NCBI GenBank assembly: GCA_045106685.1
Contig: JBGCFB010000089.1
Span: 1-13,166 of the forward strand
Direction of reading: 5' to 3'
Length of the DNA: 13,166 nucleotides
Source: JAUIGE01 sp045106685
GTDB taxonomy: Bacteria; Bacteroidota; Bacteroidia; J057
Numbering within the stretch: the stretch's first letter is position 1; each line of letters opens with the position of its first letter. Positions 1 through 6,580 of this stretch are shown piece by piece. Under the pieces are notes generated by a model that ran no database searches, was not told the DNA's origin, and saw only the letters and a program-made list of their open reading frames with translations. The position numbers were made by a program, and so were the translations under genes.

Positions 1-54
1 AATTCCGGACAAGGTGGAGGAAATAAGAAAAGACGTCCGCCTAAGAAAGACTGA
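1..54 (+). CDS. C-terminal tail of an unidentified protein (5' end outside window)
   Basis: Reading frame 1 is open from the first base and ends at TGA 52-54. The 17 visible residues end NKKRRPPKKD and are rich in Gly, Lys, Arg and Pro. Basic, glycine-rich tails of this kind are common on RNA-binding proteins such as DEAD-box helicases and ribonuclease R in Bacteroidota, but the piece is too short to assign. That it is a real coding end is supported by the long hairpin that follows 10 bases after the stop. Confidence 0.5.
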   Translation, partial: NSGQGGGNKKRRPPKKD

Positions 55-64
55 TCAAGAATAG

Positions 65-121
65 AAAGTGCATAGTAGAAAATGAAAAGTTTAAAGCTTT
101 CAACTTTCTACTATGCACTTT
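65..121. terminator. Bidirectional terminator-like hairpin between convergent genes
   Basis: Arms 65-81 and 105-121 (TTTCTACTATGCACTTT and its complement) are a perfect 17-bp inverted repeat. Inside the spacer a further 5-bp stem, TGAAA (83-87) with TTTCA (98-102), can stack on it. On the plus strand the 3' arm runs into TTTTAA. The hairpin lies between the stop of the plus-strand tail gene (54) and the stop of trxB on the minus strand (134), so it could serve both. It is AT-rich rather than a classic GC stem with a U tract. Confidence 0.7.
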
Positions 122-133
122 TAACTCGTAGTT

Positions 134-1087
134 TTAGGCCATTTCCATCTCAGCTTCGCGGGCAGCAAGCCAGCGCTCAGCGTCCAATGCAGCCATACAT
201 CCAGTACCCGCAGCAGTTACTGCCTGACGGTATACATGATCCTGGGCATCGCCGGAAGCAAATACACCCGGAACATTCGTGTATGATGAATCTGGTTTTG
301 TAATCAAATAACCTGAATCTTCCATATCAAGCTGACCTTTGAAGATGTCTGTATTTGGCTTGTGGCCAATCGCAACAAAGAATCCTTCGATATCCAGATC
401 GGTTTCTTCGTTCGTTTTATTATTGCGAACACGTACTCCAGACACTTTGTCTTCTCCTAGCACTTCAACTGTTTCGGTATTCCAGTGAATCGTGATATTA
501 GGATGCTTGATAACTCTTGCTTGCATGATTTTGGAAGCACGCATCTCATCACGACGAATAAGCATATGTACCGTCGGGCATAGTTTTGCAAGGTAAAGTG
601 CTTCTTCAGCAGCAGTATCACCTGCACCTACAATAGCAACTCTTTTTTCTCTGAAAAAATATCCATCACACACAGCACATGCACTTACTCCAAGATTGGT
701 AAGGCGCTGCTCTGAAGGAATTCCCAGCCACTTGGCTGATGCTCCTGTAGAAATGATGACGGTATCGGCAGTGAACATTTTACCATCACCAAGCCAAAGC
801 TTTTTGGGGTGGCTGGTTAGCTCTACCTTGGTTACGGCATCATAGATAATCCGCGTACCAAAGCGCTCCGCTTGCTTGCGGAAATCTTCCATCATTTCAG
901 GGCCCATAATACCAGCAGGGTATCCTGGGTAATTCTCCACATCGGTGGTTGTCATAAGCTGACCACCAGGGTGACTACCACTAAACATAAGTGGCTTAAG
1001 CTCTGCTCTCGCAGCATAGATCGCCGCGGTGTATCCCGCAGGACCAGAACCAATGACGGCACACTTGACGTGATTTTCGTTATTCAT
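134..1087 (-). CDS. trxB: Thioredoxin reductase (NADPH, FAD)
   Basis: This is a low-molecular-weight thioredoxin reductase that passes electrons from NADPH through FAD and a redox disulfide to thioredoxin in the cytoplasm. The 317 residues match the family's usual length. Visible motifs are the FAD-binding GSGPAG (residues 13-18), PGGQL (40-44), the active-site pair CAVC (137-140, the CATC/CAVC position, followed by DG), the NADPH-binding GAGDTA (154-159), the basic IRRDEMRAS segment (177-185) and the C-terminal FAD motif ASGDAQD (277-283). The ATG is preceded by a good ribosome-binding site. The gene is the last of a same-strand run, 19 bases after the NYN-LOTUS gene, and ends before the hairpin at 65-121. 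Nothing is missing, and the assignment is secure. Confidence 0.97.
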   Translation of the reverse strand: MNNENHVKCAVIGSGPAGYTAAIYAARAELKPLMFSGSHPGGQLMTTTDVENYPGYPAGIMGPEMMEDFRKQAERFGTRIIYDAVTKVELTSHPKKLWLGDGKMFTADTVIISTGASAKWLGIPSEQRLTNLGVSACAVCDGYFFREKRVAIVGAGDTAAEEALYLAKLCPTVHMLIRRDEMRASKIMQARVIKHPNITIHWNTETVEVLGEDKVSGVRVRNNKTNEETDLDIEGFFVAIGHKPNTDIFKGQLDMEDSGYLITKPDSSYTNVPGVFASGDAQDHVYRQAVTAAGTGCMAALDAERWLAAREAEMEMA

Positions 1088-1090
1088 GCT

Positions 1091-1098
1091 TTCCTTTT
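1091..1098 (-). promoter_or_regulatory. Ribosome-binding site of trxB
   Basis: On the minus strand AAAAGGAA precedes AGC-ATG, so the AGGA core lies about 5-7 bases from the start at 1087. It is the clearest Shine-Dalgarno-like sequence in the window and supports the 317-residue start. Confidence 0.6.
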
Positions 1099-1106
1099 GC
1101 TTATAA

Positions 1107-2810
1107 TTATGAAAACAATAAGTCTAAAATTTGACTGTTTGATATGCCCTTGTGCTTTCGCTTGAGGACATCGCTGATCTGCTCAATATACAGAAAGTCC
1201 AAGGATTCAGACTGCAGTATACCAGCTTTAAGTTTCATTTGTTTGTCGGCAAATGAAGCATGTCTGTTATCTGACATGAGCGCTCCACCAAACTTTAAGG
1301 TCAAGAGATATTTAGCTGCCTGAGCCTCTGAAATGTCTTCGCCTCTTTTTTGAATCATAGTCCGCAATTCACCCATTTTGTACACATCCTTTTTACTGAA
1401 AGCGTCGAGTAAAGTGCTGGCTAAATCTTGCCTAAATATGGGGTCAGGAATAAATAGCAAGCTATCATAAAGCGTGCTTTTGGCGGCAGCGCCGATATCT
1501 TCAGCAGATTGTGCTGATTTTTCTGCGGGCTCAGTTCTAGCTGGTCGTTGCTCTCGCTTACTAGCAGGCTTACTAGCAGGCTTACCGTTAGACTTGGGCT
1601 TAGGAGTTTTGGTTTCTTTCTCCTTCACCAACTCTGCTGTTTTTGCATGCGTACCATTCGCTGTTGCTGGGACCTTGTCTATGCCATTTCCGTTATCTGC
1701 TGCAGCTGGGTTTTTTGAGGATGTCTCTGGTGCTGTAGCTTCCTTTTGGTTTTCTGTTTTAGAAAAATGCACCAGTAAGGTGCTTTCATTGAGTTCGATT
1801 TTATCGAACACCTCCCCCACCATCGCCATCGCAAATGCTTTGAAGCTACTGAAGCCAAGTTTCTTCTCAGAAAACTTTTCATCCTTCCTCAATAAACCAG
1901 ACTTGATGCGAGAAAGCGGAAGCGGAGACACCACTTCAACTTCATCAATCCAGGCGCGAAGGCTATCTTTTGCTTTTTTAAATCCTGGAGCCTTTTTCTT
2001 TCGTGCTAAATCCTTTTTTGCCTTTTCATCGCTTGATTCTGTTGGGCCGCTTTTTCTAAATCGACCTCGCTTTTCAAGGAAAGTAACTTCAAATTTTTTG
2101 TTCCCTTTTTTCTCCCAGGAATCAACAATATCACCCTCAAAAGAGCGAATCATCTTCTTGAATGAACTATAGCCATACGCTTCAGGAGCAAAGCGAGGCG
2201 AAATTTCAGCCAGAGCTTTTTCTACAAACGAAAATGAAAACGGTCCTGGCCCTTGCTCACGAATCACCTTCTGTAGCAAACCACGAACGCGACTCAGCTG
2301 GCGAGGAGAAGGCCCTTTAGGCTTTTCTGGTGGCCCGATAATTTCTTCCAAAGAGCGGAACTCAGAGCAGTAATGCTTAATCACATCACTCACACTGTGG
2401 TCAAAGCCAATAATAATGACTTCTATATTTTTGCTTAGAAGAAACTGAAGAAGCGGGATAAAATCGGAGTCACCAGAACCAATGATGACTGTATCAATCT
2501 CAGGATAGGTCTGGATATGGTCCATGACATCTACGACGAGACGCATGTCAGAGCCGTTTTTGCCGAGAAGGTTGGTTTCCGGAAGGTGAATAAGTTCAAA
2601 TCCCTGCACCATGAGGTTTTTCTGATATTGGGCAAACTTCTTTTTTGACCAATCAGCATAAACCTTTTTAACGCGAAGTCTTCCTTTTGCTTCTGCAAAG
2701 GAGACAATCGGTTCCATCTTTACCGGGAGGAATTGGTGCTTGTACACTTCACCCGCCGAGATGGCTATATTTTCAAAATCCAAATAAATGGCTACCTGCT
2801 TCTTTTCCAT
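1107..2810 (-). CDS. NYN-domain (PIN-like) nuclease with LOTUS/OST-HTH RNA-binding domains
   Basis: The N-terminal residues 5-157 form an NYN (LabA/DUF88, PIN-fold) domain. The acidic residues expected in the metal site are visible: D11 and N14 in YLDFEN, D88 in GSDMRLVVD with D94, and D114/D116 in GSGDSDF. A first LOTUS/OST-HTH winged helix follows at about 172-246 (LLQKVIREQG, then AYGYSSFKKMI), and a second, similar one at about 280-350 (KLGFSSFKAFAMAM). A low-complexity Lys/Pro/Ala linker spans 350-445, and a helical C-terminal region of about 120 residues (445-567) has no assignment I can make. NYN-LOTUS proteins are generally taken to be RNA-directed nucleases, and MARF1 is the animal relative. 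The RNA target here is unknown. At 567 residues it is longer than simple LabA proteins. It starts 45 bases after the cysteine desulfurase stop and ends 19 bases before trxB. Confidence 0.88.
   Translation of the reverse strand: MEKKQVAIYLDFENIAISAGEVYKHQFLPVKMEPIVSFAEAKGRLRVKKVYADWSKKKFAQYQKNLMVQGFELIHLPETNLLGKNGSDMRLVVDVMDHIQTYPEIDTVIIGSGDSDFIPLLQFLLSKNIEVIIIGFDHSVSDVIKHYCSEFRSLEEIIGPPEKPKGPSPRQLSRVRGLLQKVIREQGPGPFSFSFVEKALAEISPRFAPEAYGYSSFKKMIRSFEGDIVDSWEKKGNKKFEVTFLEKRGRFRKSGPTESSDEKAKKDLARKKKAPGFKKAKDSLRAWIDEVEVVSPLPLSRIKSGLLRKDEKFSEKKLGFSSFKAFAMAMVGEVFDKIELNESTLLVHFSKTENQKEATAPETSSKNPAAADNGNGIDKVPATANGTHAKTAELVKEKETKTPKPKSNGKPASKPASKREQRPARTEPAEKSAQSAEDIGAAAKSTLYDSLLFIPDPIFRQDLASTLLDAFSKKDVYKMGELRTMIQKRGEDISEAQAAKYLLTLKFGGALMSDNRHASFADKQMKLKAGILQSESLDFLYIEQISDVLKRKHKGISNSQILDLLFS
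1557..1585. repeat. 12-bp coding tandem repeat
   Basis: The unit CTTACTAGCAGG occurs at 1557-1568 and 1569-1580 and continues as CTTAC to 1585. In the NYN-LOTUS gene it encodes the KPAS KPAS K part of the low-complexity linker, near residues 410-418. The unit length is a multiple of three, so copy-number change would lengthen or shorten the linker without breaking the frame. Confidence 0.7.
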
Positions 2811-2855
2811 GTATATAATGTCTTATCCTTCTTTCGCTACCTACACTTTTTATAT

Positions 2856-4031
2856 TTAAACAGAAGCTACATTAGGGGCTGTAGAAGGGACAAGAATATC
2901 GGTAAGTTGCTTCACAGCAAAATCAACATCCTCTTGTGTATTTTGTATTCCAAATGAAAATCTAACTGAATTGCGCGCACGCTGGTCCTTATAACCCAGG
3001 TTGTGCAACACATGTGATCCCTGATGAGCGCCAGAACTGCAAGCAGAACCTCCTGAGGCGGAGACTCCCTGAAGGTCAAGACTGAATATCAGCATCGCAT
3101 CTCCTTCAGGACAAGGAGGAGCCACATTGAGTACCGTAGGAAGCGAAGCACCGCGAGCGGTCTCTCCGTTGAACTGCACACCAGGAATAGCCTGTTCGAG
3201 TCCAGCTTTCATTCGCTCTTTCAAGCTCCAAAGATGGGCATTCTTAGTTTCAAGGTTATTCGTGCAATACTGAAGTGCTGCCGCCATTCCTGCGATAGCC
3301 GCTACGTTTTCAGTTCCAGGGCGCATGCCACGTTCCTGACTTCCGCCTTGCATGTGACTACAGATTCCTGTGCCTTGCTTCACGTACAAAAATCCGACTC
3401 CTTTGGGGCCGTAAAATTTATGTGAAGAAGCTGCGGCAGTATGCACAGGCAGATTAGCAAAATCGAAAGATTCATGCCCTACTGTCTGTACGGTATCAGA
3501 ATGAAAAAGCGCGCCATGCTCTTCGCACATTTTTCCAATTCCTGCCAAGTCATTGAGTGTGCCGATTTCATTATTCGCGTGCATAATGCAAACGAGTGTT
3601 TTGGCATCGCTATGCTTCAATGTTGACTCAAGTTCTGAATGATCGATGCGACCTGTTTCAGAAACTGAAAGCCATTCAACCTGAACCTTTCCGTCTTTCT
3701 CAAGTGCTTCGATGGTATGACTGACAGCGTGATGCTCGATTTGAGTAGAAATAATGCGCTTTACGCCGCAGGCGTATACTGCTCCATTAATGGCGATATT
3801 GTCGGCCTCGGTGCCACCACTTGTAAAGAAAATCTCTGATGGCTGAGCGCCAAGGCAGTTCGCGATAGTACGACGAGACTGCTCTATAGCGCCTCGTAGT
3901 TCACGTCCGTGACTATGAGTTGATGATGGATTCCCAGCATAATCGAGGAAATATGGCTTCATCGCTTCGAATGCCGAAGGCAACATCGGAGTAGAAGCCG
4001 CATTATCCAGATACACTTTTTTAGCCGTCAT
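2856..4031 (-). CDS. Cysteine desulfurase, NifS/IscS type (class V aminotransferase fold)
   Basis: A PLP enzyme that removes sulfur from cysteine as a protein persulfide, for Fe-S cluster assembly or tRNA thiolation. In the 391-residue product I see the N-terminal YLDNAASTP (7-15), NPSSTHSHG (34-42), the SGGTEADN cofactor segment (71-78), the EHHAV histidines (99-103), HSDTVQT (177-183), the PLP lysine K205 in SSHKFYGPKG, GGSQERGMRPGTEN (229-242), and the persulfide cysteine C331 in SGGSACSSG. The ATG at 4031 is preferred because homologues begin just before YLDNAA. The frame stays open to 4148, but the extension overlaps the upstream CYTH gene and has no family similarity. The start is 41 bases after the CYTH stop. 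Whether it is IscS, NifS or a tRNA-modification paralogue cannot be told, as no iscU/nifU or suf genes lie beside it. Confidence 0.95.
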   Translation of the reverse strand: MTAKKVYLDNAASTPMLPSAFEAMKPYFLDYAGNPSSTHSHGRELRGAIEQSRRTIANCLGAQPSEIFFTSGGTEADNIAINGAVYACGVKRIISTQIEHHAVSHTIEALEKDGKVQVEWLSVSETGRIDHSELESTLKHSDAKTLVCIMHANNEIGTLNDLAGIGKMCEEHGALFHSDTVQTVGHESFDFANLPVHTAAASSHKFYGPKGVGFLYVKQGTGICSHMQGGSQERGMRPGTENVAAIAGMAAALQYCTNNLETKNAHLWSLKERMKAGLEQAIPGVQFNGETARGASLPTVLNVAPPCPEGDAMLIFSLDLQGVSASGGSACSSGAHQGSHVLHNLGYKDQRARNSVRFSFGIQNTQEDVDFAVKQLTDILVPSTAPNVASV

Positions 4032-4072
4032 AATGTTAGCGTGTTTAGATTTGCCCGCAAATATCGGCATTT

Positions 4073-4576
4073 TTATACCAAATCCGAATAGCTTACTTCC
4101 AGCAAATCCTCCTCCACAAGTCCAAAGCGCTCCATGTAAAATGTGCATTGCTCAAGAAGCTTACTCTTTCCTATAGTGCCATCGACATCGATGGCTTCGA
4201 TTTCGACAAATGTTCCAAGCCCCTCTACCCTATCCAGGTGAAATTTCACATTTTCGATAAATGCTATTTCACGATGCTTGTCCACCACTTTCCAAACCCC
4301 AAGTGAGGCTTCCAAAACTGCTTTTAATGCAGGGTCGGGTTGAGGTCTGTACAAATGAACCTTGGATTCCTTGGGGCCAGCCTGATCATTCCTTTCATAA
4401 TAAATCAAGCTATGCTCAATGTTTCCTTCTCTCAGTTTGAGCCTTCCTTTAGCTACGTTGAAGTAGGTGTCTATTTGATGATCAATCCCCTTAAAATCAG
4501 CATGATGATCCTTCAGCCAGTTTCTGATTGAATCCTGGTCAATACAGCGAGCTTTTATTTCGATATTGAGGTGCAT
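4073..4576 (-). CDS. CYTH-domain protein (class IV adenylate cyclase/triphosphatase-like)
   Basis: The CYTH fold is a triphosphate tunnel that binds a triphosphorylated substrate and divalent metals. The 167-residue product shows NIEIKAR (4-10), the variant of the ExExK signature with E6 and K8. It also has basic tunnel residues in GRLKLRE (44-50, R45, K47, R49), YYER (59-62), K100/R102 in DKHRE, and acidic residues in HLDRVEGLGTFVEIE (113-127; D115, E118, E125, E127). The C-terminal SYSDLV matches the usual family ending. The ATG at 4576 is chosen because the CYTH signature begins there. The 22-residue in-frame extension to 4642 runs through the promoter-like sequence and has no domain sequence. 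The substrate (ATP to cAMP, thiamine triphosphate or inorganic triphosphate) cannot be decided. It is the first gene of the minus-strand run. Confidence 0.85.
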   Translation of the reverse strand: MHLNIEIKARCIDQDSIRNWLKDHHADFKGIDHQIDTYFNVAKGRLKLREGNIEHSLIYYERNDQAGPKESKVHLYRPQPDPALKAVLEASLGVWKVVDKHREIAFIENVKFHLDRVEGLGTFVEIEAIDVDGTIGKSKLLEQCTFYMERFGLVEEDLLEVSYSDLV

Positions 4577-4596
4577 ATTTTTAGAATACTTTGGAA

Positions 4597-4628
4597 CAAA
4601 ATAGAAGCTTACCTTAGCATTTTCAAAA
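4597..4628 (-). promoter_or_regulatory. Probable Bacteroidota-type promoter for the CYTH gene and downstream run
   Basis: Reading the minus strand, TTTTG at 4628-4624 is followed after 20 bases by TATTTTG at 4603-4597. This resembles the Bacteroidota sigma-ABfr pattern of a TTTG -33 and a TAnnTTTG -7 element with about 19-20 bases between them, although the -7 box is one base short of consensus. Transcription would start roughly 15-20 bases before the ATG at 4576. The only experimental-type support is position between divergent genes. Confidence 0.4.
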
Positions 4629-4641
4629 CAAAAAAATACCA

Positions 4642-5277
4642 ATGCAGCTACATCATTCTTTTTTCAAAAACGCATTCCTGCTTACCGGGCTCATTCTTTT
4701 ACTTGGAAGTTGTGGATTTCAGCAATTGCAGGCCCAGGATGTACGCGCGGGCTGGGTCGTAGGTGGAAACCTGAGCGACGTAGAACCGCTTACGCCTGGC
4801 ACTTCATTCAAGCCTGGGATTACGCTTGGAGCCTTTATGGCATTTAAAATCAATGACTTTTTACAATTTCAACCTGAAATGCTCTTTGATCAGATGGGCT
4901 ACCAATCCAATCAGGAAGGAGTTTTTCCGGTGAGCGTTCGATCTCATTATTTGAGTTTTCCGCTATTGTTGAACTTCACGCTGCCTATTGATTTGGGAGA
5001 TAATATTCGTGACATCAATTTCCAGGCAGGACTTATCCCCGCCTCTTTGATAAATGTCAAGGACAAAATTAGCCGAATAGATCAAACTGACCTTTTTAGA
5101 AAGATTGACCTACAGTATGCAGCTGGGATTACACTTGAACTTTCCGATGATGTAAGCTTTGCAGCGCGCTATAGCTACTCTTCTCGGTCTATCGTTAAGA
5201 ATGTTCAGGGTGGTGTTAATGCAGGCCCCTTCAATGAAAATGTTCACCTGTCTATCCGATGGAACTTTTTGAAGTAG
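4642..5277 (+). CDS. Small outer-membrane beta-barrel protein (porin-family, PorT-like fold)
   Basis: A 211-residue exported protein. Residues 1-31 form a signal sequence: basic/His start, hydrophobic core AFLLTGLILLLGS, then QLQAQ before the mature DVRAGWVVGGN. The mature part has alternating hydrophobic-polar beta strands typical of the Bacteroidota 8-strand OMP_b-brl_2/PorT-like family, for example GITLGAFMAFKI, FLQFQPEMLFDQMGY, YLSFPLLLNFTL and VSFAARYSYSSRSI. The last strand is VHLSIRWNFLK, as expected for barrel insertion. An LGSC tetrapeptide (21-24) inside the signal looks like a lipobox, so lipid attachment at C24 is an alternative. The specific function is unknown. It is divergent from the CYTH gene, with 65 bases between starts, and lies 20 bases before the membrane glycosyltransferase-like gene. 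Confidence 0.8.
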   Translation: MQLHHSFFKNAFLLTGLILLLGSCGFQQLQAQDVRAGWVVGGNLSDVEPLTPGTSFKPGITLGAFMAFKINDFLQFQPEMLFDQMGYQSNQEGVFPVSVRSHYLSFPLLLNFTLPIDLGDNIRDINFQAGLIPASLINVKDKISRIDQTDLFRKIDLQYAAGITLELSDDVSFAARYSYSSRSIVKNVQGGVNAGPFNENVHLSIRWNFLK

Positions 5278-5297
5278 TAAAGAATATCTGACCAAGT

Positions 5298-6569
5298 TTG
5301 TCGCGGACCTACCTCATATTGCTATCGCTGGCAGTGCTGACAGCCTTGCTGCTGTTCAGCCTCATGCAAATGGAAAAGAGCATGCTTCATGAAGGCTTTA
5401 TTCCTTCGGATGTATATACCTATATGAGTTCTGCAGATTTGCTGTATCAGGAAGCGAAGCCGCACCCCACGCGGCCCTTGGGTTATGCTGCCTTGCTAGG
5501 ACTTCCATCATTGTTTATTGGCCAACCTACTACAGCTCAGTATGTCTATTGGGCGCTGGCTTTGAATGCTATTGCATGGCTTATAACGATCTTGTTTTTG
5601 TACAAAACGCTTCGGCTAATGAGTTCTCCCAAAGCAGCAGCAGTCGGTGCTGGATTCTTCATCTTTTGTCTGGGGAATATGTTTCATATTTCACTGGCCC
5701 TCACCGAAACGACAACCTGCCTTTTTCTCACATTATCGGGATGGTTTTTTGTTAAAAACCTTCAAACCAAGAACTCAGCATACCTTTTTCACGGTGCAGC
5801 AATGCTCAATATCAGCCTGCTATTTAGGCCGGGAATGTTCTATTTCGCGCTTTTGGTTTCGGTGGCACTTGCTGTTTTTGCACTTATCAAAAAGAGGAAA
5901 AATATGCTTCAGCATCCTGTATGGCTACTTTCGCTCGTGCTGGTAACGGTGCAACTCACCGCGATGTACCAAAGCTATGGTAAGTTTACGCCATCCTTTG
6001 TGGACAAGGCAACATGGTATTTTTACCTTGGAGCAGAAGCTGAAGCAAAAGCGCAGGGCCATCGATATGAAGAAGAGGTAAAACAGCGAAGAGCGAGTTA
6101 TCCTCAAGGTGATTGGAAGGCCTTATCGCGTTTGAGCAAGGAGGATATGGCTCATCAGCTCAGCAGCAATACTGGCATCCTATTTCAAGAGTATTTCTCC
6201 AACGTAATCGAGAATGCTCACCACGGAAGCCATCCTATAAAGTACGCCCAGCAAGTCAACAATCGCGGCGGGTTTGGAGATTCAATTTTGTTCATTTCCC
6301 GCATTCAGAATGTACTGCTTTTCCTGGCTCCACTGATTGTCTGTATTGGCTTGATTATTCGTAAAAAAAGGCCTCCACTACCTCTTCTACTCATGCTAGG
6401 CACGGTACTATATATCATCGCCACCTCAGGAGTTTCTTTCTGGCAAGGAGATCGGTTCTTTATTGTGTTTTATCCGCTTGTGATTGTGCTGGGTTTGTAT
6501 ACCTGGAACTTGTTACAAAAAAGCGTGGATTTCAGATTGCAGAATAGTGATTTACTATTGCAAAAATAG
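5298..6569 (+). CDS. Polytopic membrane protein, GT-C/GT39-like glycosyltransferase candidate
   Basis: 423 residues with about nine or ten hydrophobic segments (roughly 4-22, 80-103, 113-132, 136-152, 165-178, 180-197, 207-223, 335-355, 361-378, 386-403). The layout resembles GT-C enzymes of the PMT/ArnT type. TM1 is followed by an outside loop with acidic residues (D38 in SDVYTY, D47) and HPTRPLGYAALLGL (56-69), like the N/RPPGYP stretch of that family. Next come TETTTCLF (136-143), similar to the usual SET motif, and a large hydrophilic loop at 225-330. Such enzymes use polyprenyl-phosphate sugars at the membrane. No ATG precedes TM1. The frame has TGA at 5289-5291, so TTG at 5298 is the likely start, because ATG at 5364 would delete TM1. 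Family resemblance is by eye, and the substrate is unknown. Confidence 0.7.
   Translation: MSRTYLILLSLAVLTALLLFSLMQMEKSMLHEGFIPSDVYTYMSSADLLYQEAKPHPTRPLGYAALLGLPSLFIGQPTTAQYVYWALALNAIAWLITILFLYKTLRLMSSPKAAAVGAGFFIFCLGNMFHISLALTETTTCLFLTLSGWFFVKNLQTKNSAYLFHGAAMLNISLLFRPGMFYFALLVSVALAVFALIKKRKNMLQHPVWLLSLVLVTVQLTAMYQSYGKFTPSFVDKATWYFYLGAEAEAKAQGHRYEEEVKQRRASYPQGDWKALSRLSKEDMAHQLSSNTGILFQEYFSNVIENAHHGSHPIKYAQQVNNRGGFGDSILFISRIQNVLLFLAPLIVCIGLIIRKKRPPLPLLLMLGTVLYIIATSGVSFWQGDRFFIVFYPLVIVLGLYTWNLLQKSVDFRLQNSDLLLQK
6537..6563. terminator. Possible bidirectional hairpin inside the 3' end of the membrane gene
   Basis: TTGC (6537-6540) plus AATAGT (6543-6548) can pair with ACTATT (6554-6559) plus GCAA (6560-6563), with a 2-base bulge and a GATTT loop. 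It overlaps the last codons of the plus-strand membrane gene and lies just past the holA stop on the minus strand. The two genes converge with only 11 bases between them, and no other terminator is visible. The stem is weak and AT-rich. Confidence 0.35.
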
Positions 6570-6580
6570 TGCTCTTAGCA

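Noticed and set aside
82..303. 73-residue plus-strand open frame over the terminator and trxB 3' end
   Set aside because: It starts within the hairpin and is antisense to the conserved C-terminus of thioredoxin reductase.
1474..2172. 232-residue plus-strand open frame opposite the NYN-LOTUS gene
   Set aside because: Antisense shadow of a well-supported gene, low-complexity Ser/Ala/Phe composition, no domain or ribosome-binding site.
4032..4148. 39-residue N-terminal extension of the cysteine desulfurase frame
   Set aside because: It overlaps the CYTH coding region and has no family similarity; homologues begin next to YLDNAA, so ATG 4031 is used. ATG 4070 remains possible but unlikely.
4577..4642. 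22-residue N-terminal extension of the CYTH protein
   Set aside because: It covers the promoter-like TTTTG/TATTTTG sequence, and the CYTH signature starts immediately after ATG 4576.
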